Program-made: the position numbers and the translations under genes
Assembly (NCBI RefSeq): GCF_024137025.1
Contig: NZ_JAMYJR010000053.1
Span: 37,095-101,094 of the forward strand
Direction of reading: 5' to 3'
DNA length: 64,000 nt
DNA from: Paractinoplanes aksuensis
GTDB lineage: Bacteria > Actinomycetota > Actinomycetes > Mycobacteriales > Micromonosporaceae
Part shown: one piece after another, positions 57,914 to 64,000 of the stretch
How the letters are laid out: each line of letters begins with the position of its first letter
Position numbering within the stretch: position 1 is the stretch's first letter
The notes under the pieces: model-generated
What the model was told of the DNA's origin: nothing
Databases searched by the model: none
Seen by the model: only the letters and a program-made list of their open reading frames with translations

Positions 57914-60184
57914 TTAGGCCGCGGCCGGGTCGAGCAGGGCGGCCTCGATCTCGGCGGCCGGGACGGGGCGGCCGAACAGGTAGCCCTGGGCCAGCGAGTA
58001 GCCGGCCGCGTGCAGGCGGCGGGCCTGGTCCTCGGTCTCGACGCCCTCGGCCACGGCCTCCATCCGCAGGCCGTTGGTGAAGCCGATCAGGTGCTCGACG
58101 ATGACCGCCCCGGCCTGGTCGGCGGCGGCCCCGCTGACGAACGACTTGTCGACCTTGAGCACGTCGACCGGCACGGTCAGCAGCAGCGACAGCGAGCTCT
58201 GGCCGGTGCCGAAGTCGTCCAGGGCCACGCGCAGGCCCCGCTCGCGCAGCTCGCGCACGGCCTCGAGCGCGGCGCCGGCCTCGAGCACGGCCGTCTCGGT
58301 GACCTCCAGCAGCAGGCGGGTGCGGTCGACGCCCGTACGGGAGAGAATGTCCTCGACCTCGGCCACGAACCCCGGCTCGGCGAGCTGACGGGCCGAGACG
58401 TTGATGCTGACCTTGCCCGGGGCCCGCTCCCCGTGCCGGTGCTGCCACACCGCGGCCTGCCGGCAGGCGTTCTCGAGCACCCAGCGTCCGATCTCGACGA
58501 TCACTCCGCTGCGCTCGGCCAGCGGCACGAACACGTCCGGCGCCACCAGCCCGAGTTCAGGGTGGCGCCAGCGCAGCAGCACCTCGACCCCGGTCCGGCG
58601 CCCGCTCGGCAGCTCGACGATCGGCTGGTAGAGCAGGAACAGCTCGTCGCGCAGCAGGGCCTGGGCCAGGTCGTCGGTGAGCCGGGCCGCTTCCCCGGCC
58701 TGGTCGTCGAGGGCCGCGTCGAACCACTGCCATCGGTCGCCGCCGGCCGCCTTGGCCGCGTACATGGCCACGTCGGCCCGTCGCAGCAGGTCGACCGGGG
58801 TGTCACCGGGGCGGGCGGTGGTGACGCCGATGCTGGCCGAGCTGCGGCCGGGGGCGCCGGTCGGCTCGCGCAGCGCGGTCACCATCCGGCCCAGGATCTC
58901 CTCGACGTGCACCGGGTCGAGGTCGCGCAGCAGGATCGCGAACTCGTCGCCGCCGAGCCGCACGACGATGCCCTGGGGGCCGGTGACCGCGCGCAGACGA
59001 CGGCTGACCAGCACCAGCAGCGAGTCGCCGGCGTGGTGGCCGTGCCGGTCGTTGACGTTCTTGAAGTCGTCCATGTCGAGCAGGGCCACGTGCAGGCGGG
59101 CCCGGGTCGCGACCAGCAGCTCGGCCGTCTGCTCGAACAGGGCCCGGTTGCCGACCCCGGTCAGCGGGTCGTGGGTGGCCTGGTGGGACAGCTGGTCCTG
59201 GTAGTCGCGCAGCTGGGACAGGTTGGCGTCGACGGTGCTCAGCAGGCGGCGGTTCTCGCGCAACGCGTACACCTGACGGGCCATGACGAGCACCGTGAGC
59301 AGGGCGGCGCTGATGCGCACGGCCGGGTCACCGCCGCCGGTCGAGAGCAGCAGCCCGTCCAGGGCGACGACCGCGACGTACGGAAGGACGCTCAGCCGCC
59401 GCCGCGGGCGGGGCTTACGGATGGCTCCGTCCCCGTGCAGCTGCTGGTTCGCGGCCAGGATCATGCCGAGCGCGCCGATCGGCACGGCGGCGAAGCTCGA
59501 CGACAGGTAGGGACGGTCGCCGAGGAACGGCGACAGGCCGCCGAAGACGACACTGAGTGCCCCGCCCGCCGCCAGCAGGTGCAGCGACCGGCGGTCGATC
59601 CAGCCCGCGCCGGCAAAGGCGACCTTGAGGAACGTGACCACCGCGACCAGGCCGACCGCGACGATCACCAGCACCGCGCCGGTCGAGCCGGATTGCTCGA
59701 CCCACTCCTGGTTGCCGCGGATCGAGAACTGCCAGACGAAGGCGGCCCCGGCCACCAGCACCACGCACGAGTCGAGGGCGAACCGGACCCGATCGCCGTG
59801 GGTGCGCTGCCAGGACGGCAGCCGCAGCAGGGCGAAGATGACCACACCCATGACCGCCAGGTACAGGGCCATGGCGACCGGGCCGATCCGCTGCGACGGC
59901 TGCGGGCCGCCGACCGCGTCGACGGCGTTGGCGACCGTGGCCGCCCCGAACAGCAGGCCGGCGACGGTCAGGCTGCGCCAGAACCGCCGGGTGGCCGGGT
60001 CGAACCGCTCCGAGCGCACGACCCGCAGGGACGCGAGCGCGGCCAGGCCGCTGATCACCGGCAACGGAAGCCATCCGAGCACGGGGTGAGCCCATTCATG
60101 CCCGAGCCCGGCCACCAGCCAGACGGCGTCGAGCAGCACGAGGGCCACCCCGGCGAGCGCGAGGGCGTTCCGCTTCCGAATCAT
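57914..60184 (-). CDS. Membrane GGDEF-EAL protein
   Basis: A 756-aa protein with about nine N-terminal helices (~10-320), then GGDEF (411-415, intact; no RxxD site) and an EAL domain whose signature reads GVEVLLRWRHP (EVL, a functional variant in several phosphodiesterases). NVSARQLAEP, LLLEVTETAV, DDFGTGQSSLSLL, LKVDKSFV and AEGVET are all kept, so both activities are possible. ATG 60184 with GAGAGC upstream is preferred to GTG 60202. It lies 31 bp upstream of the degenerate GGDEF-EAL gene on the same strand and probably forms an operon with it. Confidence 0.92.
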   Translation of the reverse strand: MIRKRNALALAGVALVLLDAVWLVAGLGHEWAHPVLGWLPLPVISGLAALASLRVVRSERFDPATRRFWRSLTVAGLLFGAATVANAVDAVGGPQPSQRIGPVAMALYLAVMGVVIFALLRLPSWQRTHGDRVRFALDSCVVLVAGAAFVWQFSIRGNQEWVEQSGSTGAVLVIVAVGLVAVVTFLKVAFAGAGWIDRRSLHLLAAGGALSVVFGGLSPFLGDRPYLSSSFAAVPIGALGMILAANQQLHGDGAIRKPRPRRRLSVLPYVAVVALDGLLLSTGGGDPAVRISAALLTVLVMARQVYALRENRRLLSTVDANLSQLRDYQDQLSHQATHDPLTGVGNRALFEQTAELLVATRARLHVALLDMDDFKNVNDRHGHHAGDSLLVLVSRRLRAVTGPQGIVVRLGGDEFAILLRDLDPVHVEEILGRMVTALREPTGAPGRSSASIGVTTARPGDTPVDLLRRADVAMYAAKAAGGDRWQWFDAALDDQAGEAARLTDDLAQALLRDELFLLYQPIVELPSGRRTGVEVLLRWRHPELGLVAPDVFVPLAERSGVIVEIGRWVLENACRQAAVWQHRHGERAPGKVSINVSARQLAEPGFVAEVEDILSRTGVDRTRLLLEVTETAVLEAGAALEAVRELRERGLRVALDDFGTGQSSLSLLLTVPVDVLKVDKSFVSGAAADQAGAVIVEHLIGFTNGLRMEAVAEGVETEDQARRLHAAGYSLAQGYLFGRPVPAAEIEAALLDPAAA

Positions 60185-60283
60185 GCCCGCTCTCATCGGC
60201 ACGCGACCCCGGCCGTCAAGGCAAAGTTGTTTGAAGGTTGAAGAGAACTCACCTGGACCGGCCGGCTGCCGATCTCCAGGACC

Positions 60284-61768
60284 GTGGAACTACGGCGCAG
60301 GCTGACCCCCGACCCCGTGCTGGCCGGGCTGTCCCTGTTCAGCCTGGCCCTGGTCGGGTGGTTCCTCACCGGCCCGGGCGGGGCCACCGTCTCGTGGGCG
60401 GTGCAGACCGCCCTCGACGTCACCATCGCCGTCGGCGCCTGGCGGCTGGCCCGGCTGAACACGGGTCACCGGCATGCCCGGCGCTTCTGGCTGGCCGTTC
60501 TCGCCACCGGGGTGTGCTGCACGCTCGGCGACGGCTTCCAGACCGTGCTCACCCTGTTCGACCAGGCGGCCGGGCACCAGCCGCACGTGGTCCAGACCGG
60601 CCTCGTCGTGCTCGGCATGCTGATCGTGGTCGTCGCGATGGTGTTCCACCCGTTGGGCGGCACCGGGCGGCAGCGGCTGCGACTGTGGCTGGACGCGGCG
60701 ACCGTGCTGGCCGGCGTGGCCGTCTTCCTCTGGTACTTCCTGCTGGCCGGGGTCGTCACCCACGGCAACCGGACCGACCTGGCCGGCGCCGCGGCCACCT
60801 CGGCCGTCATGCTGCTGATCACGGTCGGGCTGCTCAAGCTGATGCTGGGCGGCACCGCGCCGTTCGCCCGCATCCCCGGCCTCGTGGCCGCCCTCGGGGT
60901 GGCCGGCACCGCGGTCGCCGCCTCCACCGTGACGCTGGTGACCGGCAACGACGACCCGGGCGTCATCTACGTCTCGCAGCTGCTGCCGTGCCTGCTCATG
61001 CCGGTCAGCATGCGGCTGCAGTCGCTGCACATGCGCCGCGCCGCCACCCGCCCGGCCGCGCCGGCCCGCCGCCGCTCGAGCCGCCTGCCCTACGCGGCCG
61101 TCGTGGCCGTGCAGCTGCTGCTGCTCGCGGCCCTGCTCGGGCACAGCGGCGACCTGCGGATCTGGGGCGTCGCGGTGGGCGCGGTGACGATCACCGGCCT
61201 GGTCCTGTCCCGGCAGACGGCGGCGTTCACCGACAACGAGCGGCTGCTGTCCGAGCTCGACTCCCGGATGGCCGAGGTGCACGAGCTGCACGACGAGCTG
61301 CACCACCGGGCCACCCACGACGCCCTGACCGGGCTGGCCAACCGCAGCCTGTTCGAGCAGCGGCTGGGTGAGCTGCCGGCCGGCGCCGAGGTCGGCCTGC
61401 TGCTGATCGACCTCGACGGGTTCAAGCCGGTCAACGACTCGTACGGCCACCACGCCGGCGACCAGGTGCTGGTGGCCGTGGCCGAGCGACTGGCCGCGTG
61501 GACCCCGCCGGACGGGCTGGCCGTACGCCTGGGGGGCGACGAGTTCGCCGTCCTGCTGCCCGGCCCGGCCCCGGCCGACGGGCTCGTGGCCGCGCTGGAA
61601 CGGCCGATCATGCTGCCGGGCACGGCCGAGGTGACCGTCGGCGCCAGCGTCGGCCGGGCCACCGGCTCGCCCGCCGACGCCACCCACCTGCTGCGCGAGG
61701 CCGACGCGGCCATGTACCGGACCAAGGCGGAAAGGAAGAGCGCGAAACCGCTAAGTTTCTCGATGTGA
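60284..61768 (+). CDS. Membrane diguanylate cyclase (GGDEF)
   Basis: A 494-aa protein with about nine N-terminal helices (~12-310) and a GGDEF domain: HDALTGLANRSLFEQRL, IDLDGFKPVNDSYGHHAGDQ, intact GGDEF (417-421), no RxxD inhibitory site. It should synthesise c-di-GMP without product inhibition. The start is GTG 60284. Divergent from the GGDEF-EAL gene across 99 bp. Its membrane part resembles that of 57914 (LGMLIVVVAMVFHPLGGTGR, FLWYFLLAGVVTHGNRTDLA), so the two probably share ancestry and sense related signals. The stop overlaps the GTG of the kinase stub. Confidence 0.92.
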   Translation: MELRRRLTPDPVLAGLSLFSLALVGWFLTGPGGATVSWAVQTALDVTIAVGAWRLARLNTGHRHARRFWLAVLATGVCCTLGDGFQTVLTLFDQAAGHQPHVVQTGLVVLGMLIVVVAMVFHPLGGTGRQRLRLWLDAATVLAGVAVFLWYFLLAGVVTHGNRTDLAGAAATSAVMLLITVGLLKLMLGGTAPFARIPGLVAALGVAGTAVAASTVTLVTGNDDPGVIYVSQLLPCLLMPVSMRLQSLHMRRAATRPAAPARRRSSRLPYAAVVAVQLLLLAALLGHSGDLRIWGVAVGAVTITGLVLSRQTAAFTDNERLLSELDSRMAEVHELHDELHHRATHDALTGLANRSLFEQRLGELPAGAEVGLLLIDLDGFKPVNDSYGHHAGDQVLVAVAERLAAWTPPDGLAVRLGGDEFAVLLPGPAPADGLVAALERPIMLPGTAEVTVGASVGRATGSPADATHLLREADAAMYRTKAERKSAKPLSFSM

Positions 61769-61902
61769 CACACGACGCGCGGCTCGTCGCGGGCCGGTAC
61801 CGGCTGGGCCGGGCGCTCGGCCGCGGCGGGATGGGCGCGGTCCGGCAGGCCCACGACGACGTCTCGACCGACACGTACGAGCGGGTCAGCCGCACTCCCT
61901 GA
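61765..61902 (+). pseudogene. Stub of a Ser/Thr protein kinase
   Basis: A 45-codon frame begins at GTG 61765 (GTGA overlap with the cyclase stop) and reads ARLVAGRYRLGRALGRGGMG with the glycine-rich loop of PknB-type kinases (GRGGMGAV). After AHDDVSTDTYERVSRTP it ends at a stop; the catalytic lysine and the rest of the kinase are absent. A short internal deletion or recombination has removed the gene body. Confidence 0.7.
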
Positions 61903-61963
61903 ACCGCATAATCAGCCTTTCGGAGGGGCTGCGCGCGACGATCTTCGGAGTAACTTACGGGCA

Positions 61964-64000
61964 GTGTTCCTCTCCGTGCTGGGTCCGTTGCGCGCCACCG
62001 TCCGGGGCGTGACGGCCGATCTCGGTGGGCCGCGGCAGCGCGCTGTGCTCGCACGTCTCGCTGTCGCGGCCGGCGAGGTCGTGTCGGCCGACCGGCTCGT
62101 CGACGACCTGTGGGGCGACACGCTGCCGGCCAAGGCGCTGGCCACCCTGCAGGTGCACATCTCGCATCTGCGCCGCGCGCTCGAACCGGGCCGGGCCCCC
62201 CGCACCCCGGCCACCGTCCTGGTCAGCGCCCCACCCGGGTACGCGCTGCGCCTGCCGCCGGAGGCGGTCGACGCCTGGCACTTCGACGCCCTGGTGCGCA
62301 CGGCCGCCACGGCCGCGCCGGCTGAGCAACTGCGGCTGCTGACCGAGGCCCTCGACTGCTGGCAGGGCGACGCGTACGCCGAGATGGCGGCCGAGCCGTG
62401 GGCCGGGCCCGAAGTGGCCCGCCTGACCGAGCTGCGCCTGCTGGCCGTCGAGTCCCGGGCCGAGGCGCAACTGGCGCTCGGCCGCTCGGCCGTGGTGGTG
62501 GCCGAACTCGAACGCCACCGGCACGACAACCCGGGCCGCGAGGCCGCCGTCCGGCTGCTCGCGCTCGCCCTCTATCGCTGCGGCCGCCAGGGGGACGCCC
62601 TGGCCGTGCTGCGCCGCACCCGCGACCACCTGGCCGACGAGCTGGGCGTCGACCCCGGCCCGGTGCTGCGCGCGCTCGAATCGGCCATCCTGGCCCAGGC
62701 CCCCGCGCTCGACCCGCCACCGGCGGCCGCCGCCCCGGTGCTGGGCGCCCCCGCGCTGGGCGTCCCCGTGCCGGGCGCCCCGATGATCGCCGCGCCGGTC
62801 GCCTCCGGTCGCGAAGCCGAGCTCGCCACCATCGCCGCCGCCGCCGACGAGGCCGCCCAGCACGGCGCCCGGGTCGTGATGATCGGGGGCGAGGCCGGCG
62901 CCGGCAAGACCACCCTGGCCGAGGCCGCCCTGGTCACGTTGGCCGGGGCGGGCTGGGTCACCCGCCGGGGCCGCTGCCCCGAGGTGGCCGGCGCTCCGCC
63001 CGGCTGGGCCTGGACCGAGGCCCTGAACGGATCCGATCCGGCGGCAACCGGCCCGCCCCACCCGGCCGAGGGGCCCGCCCGGGCCGCCGCGGCCTCGGCC
63101 CACCTGTTCGAGAAGCCCGCCCCCGCCGCGGCCCCACCCAGCCCGTTCGAGAAGCCCGCCCTCGTGGCCGCCTCACCCAACCCGTTCGAGCTGGGGCGCC
63201 GGATCGCCGGCGGGCTCGACACCGGGCCGACGGCCGTGCTGCTCGACGACGTGCACCGGGCCGACGACCTGACCCTGCAACTGCTGCGGCAGGTGGTCGC
63301 GCAGCAGGCCACGCGCCCCCTGCTGGTGCTGGTCACCTATCGCACGACCGACCGCGGCGACGAGCTCGACGCGACGGTGGCCGCGCTGCTCGGGTCGACC
63401 GCGGCCCACCTGGTGCTGCGCGGCCTGGCCCCGGCCGCGGTGGCCGAGCTGGCCCGCCGGCACGGGCTGGCCGAGGCCGGTCCGGAGCTGCTGGCCCTGG
63501 TGGCCGAGCGCACCAACGGCAACCCGCTGTTCGTGCGCGAGCTGGCCCGGCTGATCGCGGCCGAGGGCGCGGGCGCGGCCGGGTCGGGCATCCCGGCCGG
63601 CGTCCGCGAGGTGCTGCGGCGCCGGATCGCCCGCCTGCCCGACGCCGTGGCCACCACGCTGCGCCAGGTGGCCGTGCTCGGGCGCGAGGCCGACCTGGAC
63701 ACGCTGGCCGCGGTGGCCGGGCGCGACCCCGACGACCTGCTCGACCTGCTCGAGGCGGCGGTGCTGGCCGGGCTGCTCGACGAGCCCGCGCCGGGCCAGG
63801 TGCGGTTCACCCACGCGCTGGTGCGCGACACGCTCTACGAGGACACCCCGCTGCTGCGCCGGGCCCGGCTGCACACCCGGGCCCTGACCGCGCTCGACGG
63901 GCAGGCGGACGCGGCCACGCTGGCCCGGCACGCCGCGGCGGCGGCCGGCCCGGCGACGGCGCGAGAGGCCATCCCGTACGCGGTGACGGCGGCCCGGGCC
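61964..64000 (+). CDS. AfsR-like SARP regulator with ATPase domain (3' end outside window)
   Basis: At least 679 residues from GTG 61964, open to the edge. Residues ~1-95 are a SARP winged helix (DLGGPRQRAVLARLAVAAGE, then VVSADRLVDDLWGDTLPAKA), and ~100-245 are the BTAD helical domain (HFDALVRTAATAAPAEQLRL, LADELGVDPGPVLRALESAI). After a low-complexity linker (VLGAPALGVPVPGAPM) comes an NTPase with Walker A GGEAGAGKT (~308) and Walker B TAVLLDDVHRADD. Between them lies an Ala/Pro-rich insert with three repeats of HLFEKPAPAAA, PSPFEKPALVAA and SPNPFELG. Regulation of secondary metabolism is usual for the family. The target genes are beyond the window. Confidence 0.9.
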   Translation, partial: MFLSVLGPLRATVRGVTADLGGPRQRAVLARLAVAAGEVVSADRLVDDLWGDTLPAKALATLQVHISHLRRALEPGRAPRTPATVLVSAPPGYALRLPPEAVDAWHFDALVRTAATAAPAEQLRLLTEALDCWQGDAYAEMAAEPWAGPEVARLTELRLLAVESRAEAQLALGRSAVVVAELERHRHDNPGREAAVRLLALALYRCGRQGDALAVLRRTRDHLADELGVDPGPVLRALESAILAQAPALDPPPAAAAPVLGAPALGVPVPGAPMIAAPVASGREAELATIAAAADEAAQHGARVVMIGGEAGAGKTTLAEAALVTLAGAGWVTRRGRCPEVAGAPPGWAWTEALNGSDPAATGPPHPAEGPARAAAASAHLFEKPAPAAAPPSPFEKPALVAASPNPFELGRRIAGGLDTGPTAVLLDDVHRADDLTLQLLRQVVAQQATRPLLVLVTYRTTDRGDELDATVAALLGSTAAHLVLRGLAPAAVAELARRHGLAEAGPELLALVAERTNGNPLFVRELARLIAAEGAGAAGSGIPAGVREVLRRRIARLPDAVATTLRQVAVLGREADLDTLAAVAGRDPDDLLDLLEAAVLAGLLDEPAPGQVRFTHALVRDTLYEDTPLLRRARLHTRALTALDGQADAATLARHAAAAAGPATAREAIPYAVTAARA

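Overview
The window is about 64 kb of high-GC DNA with dense genes, short intergenic gaps, many GTG starts and 4-bp GTGA/ATGA stop-start overlaps. Gene content (AfsR/SARP and LuxR-type ATPase regulators, MmyB-like XRE regulators, a DtxR/IdeR-type iron box, several c-di-GMP enzymes, secreted CBM and ricin-lectin carbohydrate enzymes) points to a soil actinobacterium, most likely of the Micromonosporaceae (Actinoplanes-like). That placement is an inference from style and gene families. No rRNA, tRNA or CRISPR array was seen.

Layout. 1-16.4 kb is ordinary accessory chromosome: a truncated gene, an FhuF-like iron reductase under an iron box, a secreted CBM/DUF1996 protein behind palindromic operators, a diguanylate cyclase, regulator and epimerase remnants, a divergent pair of related small secreted proteins, an MDR oxidoreductase/MarR pair, an MFS exporter with a TetR, a GDPD-CBM protein, a PfkB kinase, a lipase-like hydrolase, a CPBP protease, and an MmyB regulator divergent from an aldo/keto reductase. 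16.4-21.8 kb is a four-gene operon on the minus strand of visibly lower GC: a DUF4365 nuclease, an unknown 368-aa protein, a winged-helix-like protein, and a 1025-aa protein joining an AAA+ NTPase to a HerA-type ATPase. This is the best candidate for an undescribed (probably antiviral) system. 21.9-25.3 kb is a scrapyard of broken genes: an IS630-type transposase, a MimR-like regulator fragment, the first ~97 residues of a propane/methane-type monooxygenase large subunit, and a 5'-truncated Nramp transporter.

25.4-36.8 kb carries a GGDEF-EAL protein, a Gfo/Idh protein, an aldo/keto reductase divergent from its MarR regulator with clear twin operators, a large secreted discoidin-domain protein, a secreted endonuclease/exonuclease/phosphatase-fold protein, a GH16 glucanase with ricin lectin, and a phosphotransferase. 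36.8-51.8 kb holds two parallel sugar-utilisation modules of identical plan: LacI regulator (+) divergent from solute-binding protein, two permeases and a glycoside hydrolase (-). Module A ends in a GH2 enzyme and module B in a GH51 arabinofuranosidase. The LacI proteins are paralogues, and each module has its own palindromic operators in the divergent gap. The binding protein of module B is split by a frameshift. Between the modules lie an M48 protease, a phosphotransferase fragment and a toxin-like pair disturbed by a frameshift.

52-64 kb contains a methyltransferase, a LuxR-type ATPase regulator, a SnoaL/TetR operon with its operator, a cluster of three c-di-GMP genes (one with degenerate GGDEF and EAL motifs), a kinase stub, and the start of an AfsR-like SARP regulator running off the end.
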